A stretch of DNA of 64,000 nt from Streptomyces sp. NBC_00236 (GCF_036195045.1 NZ_CP108100.1:1674001-1738000); one strand, 5' to 3'. Counted from the first letter of the stretch, positions 15,702 to 26,205 are shown. Notes: generated by a model not told the origin, from the letters alone. Numbers and translations: made by a program.

Positions 15702-17036
15702 TCAGCCGTTGCCGATCTCCTTCCACTCCTTCTGGGCCTTGTTCAGCTCGTCCGCGATCTTGTCCAGGAAGTCCTTCGCCGTGACCTTGCCGAGCAGCAG
15801 CTTCTGGAACTCGGGCTCGTTGTCCGCCTTGCTGATGTTGTTCCAGTCCGGCAGGTAGTACGGCAGCTGCACGATCTTCGTGGAGCCGTCGGTGAGGGCC
15901 TTCGCGGCGAGCTCGGTCGACTCGGTGGCGCTGATCCACGGGTCCTTGGCGGCCTCGGTGTTGGCCGGGATGGCGCCCGCGGACTCGTTCCACTTGCTGT
16001 TCGACTCGTGCGAGGCGGCGAACTCGATGAACTTCCAGGCGGCCGTCTTGTTCTTGCTCGACCGGAACAGGCCGAGACCGTCGACCGGGTTGGAGACCTG
16101 GACCCGGGTGCCGCCGTCGCCGATCGGGTTCGGTATGCCGGCGAACTTCTCCTTGCCCAGCGCCTTCAGGTGGTCCTGGTAGGAGCCGAGGTTGTGGCTC
16201 AGCATGCCGATGGTGCCGGTGTCGAACTGGGCGACCATCTTGGTGAAGTCGTTGTTGACGTCGGCGGCGGGCGTCGCCTTCTTGTACAGCGCCACGTACT
16301 TCTCCAGCGCGGCGACGTTCTTCGGGTCGTTGAGCGTCGTCTTGTCGCCGTTCCAGAACTCCGTGATGCCGGACTGGCCGTACGAGGCGTCGATCGCCTG
16401 GGCGATGGAGCCGGCGCCGCCGCGGATCGTGTAGCCGAACTTGTTGTCCTTGGAGTCGGTGAGCTTCTCGGCCGCCTTGTAGAAGTTGGCCCAGGTGGTG
16501 GGCGCTTCGAGGCCGGCGGTCTTGAACAGGTCGGTGCGGTACCAGAGTGCGCCGTTGTTGGCGGAGGTCGGCACGGAGTACATGTCGTCGCCCCGGCCGC
16601 CCGCGACCTTGACGCCGTCGACCATGCTCTCGACGAGCTTGCCGTTGAGTGTGGAGCCCTTGATCCGGTCGTTGAGCGGGTCGAGGGCCTCCTGCGAGAC
16701 CATGTTGGCGAGGTAGGCGGTGCCCACGCCACCGACGTCCGGGAGACCGCCGCCGGCGATGGCCGTGTCGTACTTGGACTGCACGTCGGCGATCGGGATC
16801 GGCACGTACTTGACCTTGATGTCCGGGTACTTCTTCTCGAAGTCCTTGATGATCTCGGTCCAGATGGCGGTACGCGGACCACCGTTGTTGTCCCAGAAGG
16901 TGATCTCGCCCTTGCCGCTGCCCTCGGTACCGGTGTCGCTGCCGTCGTCACCACAGGCGGTCGCGGTCAGTGCGAGCACCGCGGCAAGCGAGACAGCCGC
17001 CGCGGCACGCCCCCGCTGCGTCTTCGAGATGTTCAT
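15702..17036 (-). CDS. Sugar ABC transporter substrate-binding lipoprotein
   Basis: A 444-residue extracellular solute-binding protein (family 1). The lipobox is in ALTATACGDD, with the lipid-attached cysteine near residue 28. GEITFWDNNGGPR and GGGLPDVGGVGTAYLANMV are the usual start of the first lobe; WYRTDLFKTAGLEAPTTW and GLGLFRSSKNKTAAWKFIEF are also typical. It captures an oligosaccharide outside the cell for the MalF/MalG-type permeases at 20870-22716. The ligand is probably a pectin or arabinan fragment, judged by its neighbours. The ATG at 17036 follows AGAGAAGAG. It is 107 bases after the GH43 gene, so it may be read from the long operon or its own promoter. Confidence 0.93.
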   Translation of the reverse strand: MNISKTQRGRAAAAVSLAAVLALTATACGDDGSDTGTEGSGKGEITFWDNNGGPRTAIWTEIIKDFEKKYPDIKVKYVPIPIADVQSKYDTAIAGGGLPDVGGVGTAYLANMVSQEALDPLNDRIKGSTLNGKLVESMVDGVKVAGGRGDDMYSVPTSANNGALWYRTDLFKTAGLEAPTTWANFYKAAEKLTDSKDNKFGYTIRGGAGSIAQAIDASYGQSGITEFWNGDKTTLNDPKNVAALEKYVALYKKATPAADVNNDFTKMVAQFDTGTIGMLSHNLGSYQDHLKALGKEKFAGIPNPIGDGGTRVQVSNPVDGLGLFRSSKNKTAAWKFIEFAASHESNSKWNESAGAIPANTEAAKDPWISATESTELAAKALTDGSTKIVQLPYYLPDWNNISKADNEPEFQKLLLGKVTAKDFLDKIADELNKAQKEWKEIGNG

Positions 17037-17143
17037 GATCGGCTCTTCTCTCTCGGTTCTCTCGGTTCGTGCGCATGAGTGGGGGGTTCGGTGGTCCGGT
17101 GCCGGCCGGCCGTCGCCCTTCGACGGCCTGTCCGGTACGCGTT

Positions 17144-18703
17144 TCAGGGGGTGGTGCGGAATCCGGTGAAGCAGGCCGTCCCGGCCGGCCCCGTTCCCGG
17201 TGGTGCGGTGGCGAACAGGCCGAGCAGAGCGCCGACCCAGCGCCACGGTGTGGCGGCGAAGACCTGGCCCGATGCCCTGAATCCGGCGCCGTCCCCGGTG
17301 TCGGCGAAGAAGCGGCAGCGGGCGCCGGCGGTGACCTCGATCCGGAGCCGGGCCGTGCCGTCGGGGGCCGCCCTGCCGTGTTCGGCGTCGCGTTCGTGCT
17401 CGGCGACCGTCTCGGCGTACCGGTGCACGAGCCGAATCCCGTCCGCACCGTCCGCCGGCCGCTCCAGGCCGATCCAGCTGAACGCGTCCCCAAGCACCGC
17501 GAGACCGGCCTTGGCCCCCGGCACCTCGCTGCCCAGGGCCAGATCGGCCTCGACGGTGAACGTCTCGGCGGGCAGCCGCTGGACCAGCACGTTGGGCAGG
17601 GCCCGCAGATCGTGTGCGTACGCGGTCCGTACGCAGCTGAGCCGCAGCCCGTCCCCGCCGTGCTCGACGGTCCAGCCGGGGCGGGGGTTGGCCGTCCACT
17701 GCCACTGCCTGCCGTACCGGCCGCCCGGGAAGCTGTCACCACTGGCGGGGGCCGCCGCGGACTGCTCGGGCGCGACCGGTTTGGTGTGTACGGTGACGGG
17801 TTCGCCCCCGTCGCCGATGACCGGCCAGCCGCCGTCCGCCGCGTCCCAGCGCATCGGCTGGAGGTGCACCACCCGCCCGTACGCCCCGCGCTCCTGGAAG
17901 TGCAGGAACCAGTCCTCGCCGGCCGGGGTCGTGACCCAGCCGCCCTGGTGCGGCCCGTTGACCTCGGTACGGCCCTGGGCGAGGACGACGCGTTCCTCGT
18001 ACGGCCCGAAGAACTCGCGGGAGCGGAAGGCGCCCTGCCAGCCGGTGCTCACCCCGCCGGCCGGGGCGAGGATCCAGAACTCGCCGTCCCGGCGGTAGAG
18101 CTTGGGGCCCTCCAGGGTGAACCAGCCGGGGATCGTGTCGGCGTCGATCAGGGTCTTGCCCTCGTCGAGGAGCTCCCGTCCGTCGGGGCTCATCCGGTGG
18201 CCGGTGAGCCGGTTCTTGATCCCGGAGCGCGACTTGGCCCAGGCGTGCACGAGGTAGGCCTCGCCGGTCTCCTCGTCCCACAGCGGGCAGGCGTCGATCA
18301 GTCCCTTGCCGGCCTTGACCAGATGGGGCGCGCTCCACGGGCCTCGGACGTCCTCGGCGTTGATCTGCTGGATGCCGTGGTCGGGGTCGCCCCAGAAGAT
18401 CCAGAACCGTCCGGCGTGGTGCCGCAGCGACGGTGCCCACACCCCGCAGTCGTGCCGGGGCACCGCGAAGTCCGCGGCAGGTTCGAGGCGGTCCAGGGCA
18501 TGGCCGATCAGGGTCCAGTTGACGAGGTCGCGCGAGTGCAGCAACGGGAGTCCGGGGACCCGGCCGAAGCTGGAGGCGGTGAGGTAGAAGTCCTCGCCGA
18601 CCCGCACCACGTCGGGGTCGGACCAGTCGGCGTTCAGCACCGGGTTGCGGTAGGTGCCGTCGCCGAGGTCGGCGGTCCAGGGGCGCTCGGCCGGGGCGCT
18701 CAC
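17144..18703 (-). CDS. Glycoside hydrolase family 43 (intracellular arabinosidase/xylosidase type)
   Basis: About 519 residues, no signal peptide. The N-terminal five-blade propeller carries NPVLNADWSDPDVVRVG (general-base aspartate), DCGVWAPSLRHHAGRFWIFWG and GWFTLEGPKLYRRDGEFW (acid glutamate). A C-terminal beta-sandwich of the XynB type (about residue 330 on; WIGLERPADGADG, RIEVTAGARCRFF) follows. It would release arabinose or xylose from imported oligosaccharides. The GTG at 18703 overlaps the stop of the DUF6807 gene (GTGA), so it belongs to the transporter operon. Exact specificity cannot be read; arabinan side chains of pectin are the likely source. Confidence 0.9.
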   Translation of the reverse strand: MSAPAERPWTADLGDGTYRNPVLNADWSDPDVVRVGEDFYLTASSFGRVPGLPLLHSRDLVNWTLIGHALDRLEPAADFAVPRHDCGVWAPSLRHHAGRFWIFWGDPDHGIQQINAEDVRGPWSAPHLVKAGKGLIDACPLWDEETGEAYLVHAWAKSRSGIKNRLTGHRMSPDGRELLDEGKTLIDADTIPGWFTLEGPKLYRRDGEFWILAPAGGVSTGWQGAFRSREFFGPYEERVVLAQGRTEVNGPHQGGWVTTPAGEDWFLHFQERGAYGRVVHLQPMRWDAADGGWPVIGDGGEPVTVHTKPVAPEQSAAAPASGDSFPGGRYGRQWQWTANPRPGWTVEHGGDGLRLSCVRTAYAHDLRALPNVLVQRLPAETFTVEADLALGSEVPGAKAGLAVLGDAFSWIGLERPADGADGIRLVHRYAETVAEHERDAEHGRAAPDGTARLRIEVTAGARCRFFADTGDGAGFRASGQVFAATPWRWVGALLGLFATAPPGTGPAGTACFTGFRTTP

Positions 18704-19527
18704 GCGGTCACCGCCCGGCGGACGTAGGCCGCGGCCTCGTCCGGGCCGAGCCGGCCGTCCGCGATGACGGTGACGACCCGGCGCACGATCGTCGCACCCG
18801 CGGGAACGGGGAGCCGGCGGTCCGCGGCGAGGGAGGAGCCGACGCCCGGGTACTCGGTGGTCCGCACGAACCACGGGTCCCGGCGGGTCTCCTCGGTCGC
18901 CCCGGCGAAGACCAGGGTCCAGCCGTCGCCGCTCATCGCCACCCAGTCGGCGGCCTTCCCGTGCACCGCCTCCTCGCCCTCCGCGGAGCCGCTGAACACG
19001 GCGGGCGCCGACGCCTCCTTGGGCGCCCGCCAGAAGAAGCCGCCGTATCCGGCGCCCGGCCGCCCGTTGGTGGCGGGGCTGCCGATCGACAGGTCCGCGG
19101 TGCCCCGGTTGGTGAGCGAGAAGGAGAAGTCCAGCGCCCAGGCGGCCGGGGAGAGTTCCGCGGCGGCGACCGTGCGGTGCTCCCGCAGCAGTTCGGTGTC
19201 GCCGGCCTCCCAGCTGAGCTCCTCGACGAATCCGTCCGGGTCGCGGAGCTTCCAGCCGAGATGACGCTGGACGCCGTGGTTGTCGAGCACGGTGGGGCCC
19301 TGGTCGCGGACGAAGGTGCGCCCGCCCCAGAAGTTGTGCCCGGCGACGTCCGGGACGGCGACGGAGGTGCCCAGGTGGTGCACGTGGTCGGCCGGGCGCT
19401 CCTCGGTGACGGGGGTGCCGGCGAGGGTGGTGACCGGGTGGAGGTAGGGCCGGCCGTCGGCGGCGGGGAGGTAGGTGTAGCGGCCGACCGGGCGGCCGGC
19501 GCAGCTCAGCAGTGCGGTGGTGGTCAC
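18700..19527 (-). CDS. DUF6807 (PmoA-like) family protein
   Basis: A 275-residue cytosolic protein. It resembles the DUF6807/PmoA-like family often annotated beside Gfo/Idh/MocA oxidoreductases in actinobacterial sugar operons. Visible features are GRYTYLPAADGRPYLHPV, RPADHVHHLGTSVAVPDV with a histidine cluster, NFWGGRTFV, a GYGGFFWRAP strand and WFVRTTEYPGVGSSLA. The His-rich HVHHLG could bind metal or sugar. No reaction is known to me. It starts with GTG at 19527, overlapping the oxidoreductase stop, and its own stop overlaps the GH43 start, so the three proteins are made together. Confidence 0.8.
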   Translation of the reverse strand: MTTTALLSCAGRPVGRYTYLPAADGRPYLHPVTTLAGTPVTEERPADHVHHLGTSVAVPDVAGHNFWGGRTFVRDQGPTVLDNHGVQRHLGWKLRDPDGFVEELSWEAGDTELLREHRTVAAAELSPAAWALDFSFSLTNRGTADLSIGSPATNGRPGAGYGGFFWRAPKEASAPAVFSGSAEGEEAVHGKAADWVAMSGDGWTLVFAGATEETRRDPWFVRTTEYPGVGSSLAADRRLPVPAGATIVRRVVTVIADGRLGPDEAAAYVRRAVTA

Positions 19528-20864
19528 GATGAACTCACCTCGGTGGTAGGTCCTGTCCGGGGTTCCAGCGCGGGAGAAGGAGCGGCGTCCGGTGCCGTCG
19601 GATCCAAGGCGGAGGAGGGAGGGAGGGCGGAGCCCTCGCGACTGACGACAACGCCGGAGGCGGCGGCACCGGACGCCGCGACGCCGCGGGGGAACTCCGG
19701 ACAGGACCTGGTCGCCCAGGGGGCGCCGAGTTCGGAGAAGAGGGTGAGGGTGTCGGCGCCCGCCGCGACCAGTCCGTCGATCCCGCGCACCACCCGGCGG
19801 GGGGCTGCGGAGGCGGTCGCGGGCACGGTGTACCAGGCGTCGTCCGGCAGGGCGCGCGGTTCGTCGGCGGTCCGTACCGCCTCGACGACCTCCATGAACG
19901 CCCCGGTGCGGTGCGGCGGTACGAGCAGGGAGGCATCCCGGACCAGGTGCTCGACGAGGTTCTCCAGGAGGTCGGTCCGCCGGTGCACCGCCTCCTCGGG
20001 GCCGTGTCCGGCGCGCTGGACGAGCACCCGGTCCTGCTTGTACCAGAAGGTGATCCGGCCGCGGTCGCCGTGGACGATCACATAGGGCTCCCCGGCCTGC
20101 TCCGCGCAGAGGGTGACGGCGGCGGTGACCGGGACGCCGGAGGCGGTGGTGATGCGTACGCAGGAGGTGTCGTCGGCCTCGATGCCGTGGGCGCGGAAGA
20201 GCTCGGTCTCGACGGCGACGACGTCCTGGGCCGTGCCGCTGCCGGCCAGTTCGAGGGCGGTGGCGACGGCGTGGGCGAGCGGGTTGGTCAGGACCCCGTC
20301 GACGACGTCGGTGTCCCCGATCCGGCGCCGCCCGGCCCAGGGCGCCCGCCGGTAGTAGGCCTCGTCCCGGACCCAGGCGCCCGCGGCCCCGTAGCCCCGG
20401 ACGGTGCCGATGGCGCCGGTGCGCACGAGTTCGCGGATGGCGGGCACGGCGTGCGAGCCGAAGGACTGGAAACCCACCTGGCAGGCGACGCCGGCGTCCC
20501 GCACCCCGGCCAGGATCCGTTCGAAGTCGGCCCGCGTCGCGGCGGGCGGCTTCTCCAGCAGGAGGTGGACGCCCCGGCCGGCGGCGGTGAGCGCCAGTTC
20601 GGCATGGGTCTGGATCGGGGTGCAGATGACGGCGGCGCGGGCCCCGGTGGAGTCCAGGAGCGCACCGAAGTCGGAGGACTGCTCCGGGAGTTCACCGGCG
20701 AAGGCGTCGAGTTCGCCGTCGTCGAGCGGCTTCAGCTCACAGACCCCGGCAAGCCGGACGAGGCCCTGGTGCTGGAGACGGCGGATGTTGGCGAGGTGCC
20801 AGCGTCCGTGGCCGCGGGCGCCCGCGAGGACGATCGGGACGGGTGTGGTGGGCAGGGACGGCAT
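19524..20864 (-). CDS. Gfo/Idh/MocA-family oxidoreductase
   Basis: About 446 residues. The N-terminal Rossmann domain (PIVLAGARGHGRWHLANIRRL, then AAVICTPIQTHAELALTAAG) contains the family lysine in LLLEKPPAATRADFE; QVGFQSFGSHAVPAIRELV follows, then the C-terminal alpha/beta sheet. Such enzymes use NAD(P) to oxidise or reduce sugars and inositols. An unusual low-complexity Ala/Ser/Pro tail of about 50 residues ends the protein. The ATG at 20864 follows GAAGGGG. It lies five bases after the MalG stop and overlaps the DUF6807 start, pointing to a joint intracellular step on the imported sugar. Substrate unknown. Confidence 0.88.
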   Translation of the reverse strand: MPSLPTTPVPIVLAGARGHGRWHLANIRRLQHQGLVRLAGVCELKPLDDGELDAFAGELPEQSSDFGALLDSTGARAAVICTPIQTHAELALTAAGRGVHLLLEKPPAATRADFERILAGVRDAGVACQVGFQSFGSHAVPAIRELVRTGAIGTVRGYGAAGAWVRDEAYYRRAPWAGRRRIGDTDVVDGVLTNPLAHAVATALELAGSGTAQDVVAVETELFRAHGIEADDTSCVRITTASGVPVTAAVTLCAEQAGEPYVIVHGDRGRITFWYKQDRVLVQRAGHGPEEAVHRRTDLLENLVEHLVRDASLLVPPHRTGAFMEVVEAVRTADEPRALPDDAWYTVPATASAAPRRVVRGIDGLVAAGADTLTLFSELGAPWATRSCPEFPRGVAASGAAASGVVVSREGSALPPSSALDPTAPDAAPSPALEPRTGPTTEVSSS

Positions 20865-20869
20865 GTCCG

Positions 20870-21790
20870 TCACCCCTTCACTGCGCCGGCGCTGAAGCCG
20901 GTGATGAGCCACTTCTGGATGAAGGCGAAGACGATCACCACGGGGACCGCGGCGATCACTCCGCCGGCGGCGAGCGCGCCCAGGTCGACGCTGTCCGCGC
21001 CGATGAGGGTGTTCAGGCCGACCGGGATCGTCTGCTTGTCCTGCTCGCTGAGGAACATCAGGGCGAACAGGAAGTGGTTCCAGCTGTGCACGAAGGCGAA
21101 GGAGCCGACCGCGATGAGGCCCGGCCGCAGCAGCGGCAGCACGACCGCGCAGAAGGCCCGGAAGCGCGAGCAGCCGTCCACCCAGGCGGCCTCCTCCAGG
21201 GTGACCGGCACGTTCTTGATGAATCCACTGATCAGGATGATGGAGAGCGGCAGCTGGAACACCGTCTCGGCGATGACCACGCTCCCCAGGGAGTTGATCA
21301 TCTGGAGGTTCTTGAAGATCTCGAAGAGCGGTACGAGCATCAGCGCGCCCGGGATGAACTGCGAGCAGAGCAGCGCCAGCATGAAGCCGTTCTTGATCCT
21401 GAAGTTGAACCGGGCGAGCGCGTAGCCGCCGGCCAGCGCGACGAGCGTCGTGCAGACCAGGGTGCAGACCCCGACGATCATGCTGTTCTGGAAGAAGACG
21501 GCGAAGCTGCGCTCGTTCCAGACCTTGGAGAAGTGCTCCCCGGTCATCGGCCAGGGCACCAGCGAGGTGGAGCCCGCGGGGCGCACGGCGAACAGGAACA
21601 TCCAGTAGAACGGAATGAGGGTGAAGACGAGGTAGATGCCCAGCGGTACGTAGATCTGCCAGCGCGGTACGTCGTCGAAGGCGCGTTCACGGCCGGGCTT
21701 GCCGCGTCGGTGCGCGGCCGGGGTGCGGTGGTCGCGGACGGGCGGTCGCGCGGCGTCGGTGCCGTTCTTCTCGGCCAGTGCGGCAGTCAC
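20870..21790 (-). CDS. Sugar ABC transporter permease (MalG type)
   Basis: A 306-residue inner-membrane permease with about six membrane segments after a basic N-terminus. The MalG-type coupling loop EAAWVDGCSRFRAFCAVVLPLLRPG contacts the ATPase. The GTG at 21790 overlaps the MalF stop (GTGA). It forms the import channel with MalF and the lipoprotein at 15702. No ATPase is encoded nearby, so energy probably comes from a shared MsiK-type ATPase. Confidence 0.93.
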   Translation of the reverse strand: MTAALAEKNGTDAARPPVRDHRTPAAHRRGKPGRERAFDDVPRWQIYVPLGIYLVFTLIPFYWMFLFAVRPAGSTSLVPWPMTGEHFSKVWNERSFAVFFQNSMIVGVCTLVCTTLVALAGGYALARFNFRIKNGFMLALLCSQFIPGALMLVPLFEIFKNLQMINSLGSVVIAETVFQLPLSIILISGFIKNVPVTLEEAAWVDGCSRFRAFCAVVLPLLRPGLIAVGSFAFVHSWNHFLFALMFLSEQDKQTIPVGLNTLIGADSVDLGALAAGGVIAAVPVVIVFAFIQKWLITGFSAGAVKG

Positions 21791-22716
21791 TTGTGTTCGC
21801 CTCCGAACTTGCTCAGGCGCAGATAGACGATCGAGCAGAAGAGGAGGATCACGAAGGCGACGGTGGTGAGCGCGGAGGCGTACCCGAAGTCGTGGCCCTC
21901 GATGCCGGTGTTGGCGACGTAGAGCGGCAGGGTGGTGGTCTCGCCGGCCGGTCCGCCACCGGTGAGGGTGTAGAGCAGGTCGACGTTGTTGAACTCCCAG
22001 ACACCGCGCAGCAGCGTGGACAGGATGATCGCGTCCCGCAGGTGGGGCAGGGTGATGTGGAAGAACTGGCGCATCCGCCCGGCGCCGTCGACGGACGCCG
22101 CCTCGTACAGCTCCTTGGAGACGGACTGGAGGTCGGCGAGGATGAGGATGGCGAAGAAGGGGACTCCGCGCCAGAGTTCGGCGACGGTCGCGGCCCAGAA
22201 GACGGTTCCGGTGTCGGAGAGCACGGAGGTGCCGTAGTCGCCGATCCCGGCGTCCGCGAGGTAGCGGCTGAACCCGGTCGAGGAGTTGTAGAGCAGGATC
22301 CAGATGGTGCTGGTCAGCACACCGGAGACGGCCCAGGGCGAGAAGACCATGGCGCGGGAGATGCCGCGGCCGATGAAGCTCTGGTTGACGATCAGCGCGA
22401 GCGCGAGGCCGAGGGTGAGCTGGAGCGCCACCTGCACGACCACCCACTGGGCGCTGAAGCCCAGCGTCGTCCAGAACTGGTCGTCGTCGGTGAAGATCCG
22501 GGTGAAGTTGTCGAAGCCCGCGAAGCCGTTCCGCCACGGCTTGGTGACGTTGTAGTTCTGCAGGCTGTAGTAGAAGACGCTGATCACCGGGTAGGCGATG
22601 AAACCCAGCATCAGCAGCCCCGCGGGGGCGATCAGCAGATACGGCAGTCGGCGGGGGCTCGCGGAGCGGCGCCTGGGCACCTTGGGCGGTGTGGCCACAG
22701 CGGCGGCTTGGGCCAT
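21787..22716 (-). CDS. Sugar ABC transporter permease (MalF type)
   Basis: A 309-residue permease with six membrane segments, starting LPYLLIAPAGLLMLGFIAYP. The coupling loop is YEAASVDGAGRMRQFFHITLP. ATG at 22716 has GGAGACGTG upstream. It is the first gene of a leftward operon malF-malG-oxidoreductase-DUF6807-GH43, with overlaps or gaps under ten bases. Its 173-base upstream region holds a LacI-type palindrome, the IclR-type palindrome and a 28-base repeat, so transcription is probably under two regulators. Confidence 0.93.
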   Translation of the reverse strand: MAQAAAVATPPKVPRRRSASPRRLPYLLIAPAGLLMLGFIAYPVISVFYYSLQNYNVTKPWRNGFAGFDNFTRIFTDDDQFWTTLGFSAQWVVVQVALQLTLGLALALIVNQSFIGRGISRAMVFSPWAVSGVLTSTIWILLYNSSTGFSRYLADAGIGDYGTSVLSDTGTVFWAATVAELWRGVPFFAILILADLQSVSKELYEAASVDGAGRMRQFFHITLPHLRDAIILSTLLRGVWEFNNVDLLYTLTGGGPAGETTTLPLYVANTGIEGHDFGYASALTTVAFVILLFCSIVYLRLSKFGGEHK

Positions 22717-22751
22717 GACACGTCTCCGTTCTCTCTCAGGTACGGGGTGCA

Positions 22752-22798
22752 CGGTGGTGCGTGAGGGTGCTGGACGGTGCGGTGGTGCGTGAGGGTGC
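22752..22798. repeat. Two 19-bp direct repeats with 28-base period
   Basis: A 19-bp G/T-rich unit is perfectly repeated at 22752-22770 and 22780-22798, followed by a degenerate third copy. It lies in the leader of the permease operon, between start codon and the palindromes. Function unknown. Confidence 0.6.
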
Positions 22799-22823
22799 GG
22801 TGGTGCGGTGATGCGTGTAGTGC

Positions 22824-22835
22824 GCAAGCGCTTGC
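22824..22835. promoter_or_regulatory. LacI-family-type operator palindrome
   Basis: GCAAGCGCTTGC is a perfect 12-bp palindrome with the central CG typical of LacI-family operators. It lies 107 bases upstream of the MalF start and 7 bases from the IclR-type palindrome. No LacI gene is in the window, so a regulator encoded elsewhere is implied. Confidence 0.5.
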
Positions 22836-22842
22836 CGCATGA

Positions 22843-22860
22843 TGTTCGATATTCCGAACG
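22843..22860. promoter_or_regulatory. Putative IclR operator upstream of the sugar permease operon
   Basis: TGTTCGATATTCCGAACG, matching the 1880-1897 site at 15 of 18 positions. It lies in the gap between the dehydratase gene end and the MalF start, where a promoter for the leftward operon is expected. Confidence 0.55.
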
Positions 22861-22889
22861 GGGCGGTGCGCCCGAATTCTGCTGGGCCG

Positions 22890-24613
<1,724 letters not shown>

Positions 24614-24617
<4 letters not shown>

Positions 24618-25552
24618 ATGGACCACCCCGCGACCTGGTCGGCGACCTCGGCGCGCTGCGACTCGGGCAGCACCCGGCTGGGCGGGCGGACGTCGCGGCC
24701 GCACAGGCCGAGCGAGGCCAGCGCCTCCTTGACGACGGTCACGTTGTTGGCGGACTGCCGGTCGGCGCGCAGCTCCTCGAAGCGGCGGATCTGCTCCCAC
24801 ACCTTCATGGCGGCCGGATGGTCGCCGGCCCGCAGCGCCTCCAGCATGGCCAGGGAGACACCGGGCGCGATGTTCACGAGGCCGGAGGTGAAGCCGGTGG
24901 CACCCGCGGAGAAGTAGGCGGGGGCGTACAGCTCGGCGAGGCCCGCGACCCAGACGAAGCGGTCGAGGCCCGCGTCCCGGGCGAAGGCGGCGAAGCGCGC
25001 GGCGTCCGGGACGGCGTACTTGACGCCGATCACGTTGGGGCAGCTGTCGGCGAGCACCGCCAGGCACGCGCCGTCGAGGTGCGGGTTGCGGATGTAGGGG
25101 ACGACACCGAGTCCGGGGACGGCCTCGGCGATGGCCCGGTGGTAGTCGACCCAGCCGTCCTGCGAGACGTACGGGTGAACGGGCTGGTGCACCATCACCA
25201 TCTCGGCGCCGGCGTCACGGGCGTGCTCGGCGGCGGCGACGGCGGTCGGTACGTCGTGCCCGACGCCGACCAGGATCGTGGCGCGGCCGCCGGCCTCGTC
25301 GATGGTCAGCTCGGTGACGGTACGCCGCTCCTCGGGGGTGAGCGCGTAGAACTCCCCGGTGTTGCCGTTCGGGGTGAGGATGCGCACGCCGCCGTCGAGC
25401 ATCCTTCGCAGCAGGGCGCGGTGCGCCTGCGTGTCGATGGTGCCGTCCTCGGCGAACGGGGTCACCGGGATCGCCACGACGTCTGCGAGGGCCGCCTTCA
25501 GCGGTGTGAGGTCCATGCGGACAGGCCTTTCGTCGATGTGCTGCTGGTTCAC
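24614..25552 (-). CDS. DHDPS-family 2-keto-3-deoxy sugar-acid dehydratase or aldolase
   Basis: A 312-residue TIM-barrel lyase. Family features: VVAIPVTPFAEDGTID, NGNTGEFYALTPEER in place of the DapA TTGE loop, HQPVHPYVSQDG carrying the likely active tyrosine, and the Schiff-base lysine in NVIGVKYAV. It overlaps the dehydratase gene downstream and the GntR gene upstream (GTGA), giving a three-gene operon. Its partner should produce its substrate, so it is probably a 2-keto-3-deoxy-pentonate dehydratase yielding 2-ketoglutarate semialdehyde, or an aldolase. The GTG at 25552 is supported by the overlap; an ATG at 25516 is possible. It is distinct from KdgD at 28829 and DapA at 39252. Confidence 0.87.
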
Positions 25553-26205
25553 GCCGCGTCACCCCCGTCTTCGTCGTCGGGGAACGCGCGGCGCACGAAC
25601 GACGCGATGTGGTCGTGCAGAGCCCCGGCCGCCGCGTCCGCGTCGTCGGCGAGCGCGAGCCGCAGGATCTCCCGGTGCTCGGCCGCCTCCCGCTCCCAGG
25701 AGGGGATGGTCGACCAGGCGACCGTCGACACGAGCGCCGCCTGGTCGCGGACCTCGTCGAGCATCCGGGCCAGCAGGGGGTTGCCGCAGGGCAGGTAGAG
25801 CGCCCGGTGGAAGTCCCGGTTGGCGAGCGACCTGTCGGCCTTGTCACCCGCCGAGTCGGCGCGCTCCAGGGCCTCCTGGGCCTCGTCGAGCGAGGCCTTG
25901 CGGGTGATGGAGCGACGCAGCGCCTCGGGTTCGAGCAGCAGCCGCACGTCGTACACCTCCCGGGCCATGGTCGCGTCGACCAGCCGCACGATGGCGCCCT
26001 TGTACTGGCTCATGACGACCAGGCCGGTCCCGGCGAGCGTCTTGAGCGCCTCACGGACGGGGGTCTTGGACACCCCGAACTGTGCGGCGAGTTCGGTCTC
26101 GACGAGCGCCTGCCCTGGTCTCAGCTGCGCCGTGAGGATCGCGTGCTTGATCGCCTCCAGCACGTACTGGGTGCGGGACGGAATCGGGGTGGGCGCAAAG
26201 GTCAT
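25549..26205 (-). CDS. GntR-family (FadR/FCD) transcriptional regulator
   Basis: A 218-residue regulator. The N-terminal winged helix is TQYVLEAIKHAILTAQLRPG...FGVSKTPVREALKTLAGTGLV. The C-terminal FCD helical domain contains the metal/ligand pattern DVRLLLEP, DFHRALYLPCGNPLL and EHREILRLALADD with its conserved histidines. It heads the operon with the two sugar-acid genes, so it most likely represses them until a sugar acid binds. A palindrome with TATATG lies 45-57 bases upstream, suggesting autoregulation. Ligand unknown. Confidence 0.9.
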   Translation of the reverse strand: MTFAPTPIPSRTQYVLEAIKHAILTAQLRPGQALVETELAAQFGVSKTPVREALKTLAGTGLVVMSQYKGAIVRLVDATMAREVYDVRLLLEPEALRRSITRKASLDEAQEALERADSAGDKADRSLANRDFHRALYLPCGNPLLARMLDEVRDQAALVSTVAWSTIPSWEREAAEHREILRLALADDADAAAGALHDHIASFVRRAFPDDEDGGDAA

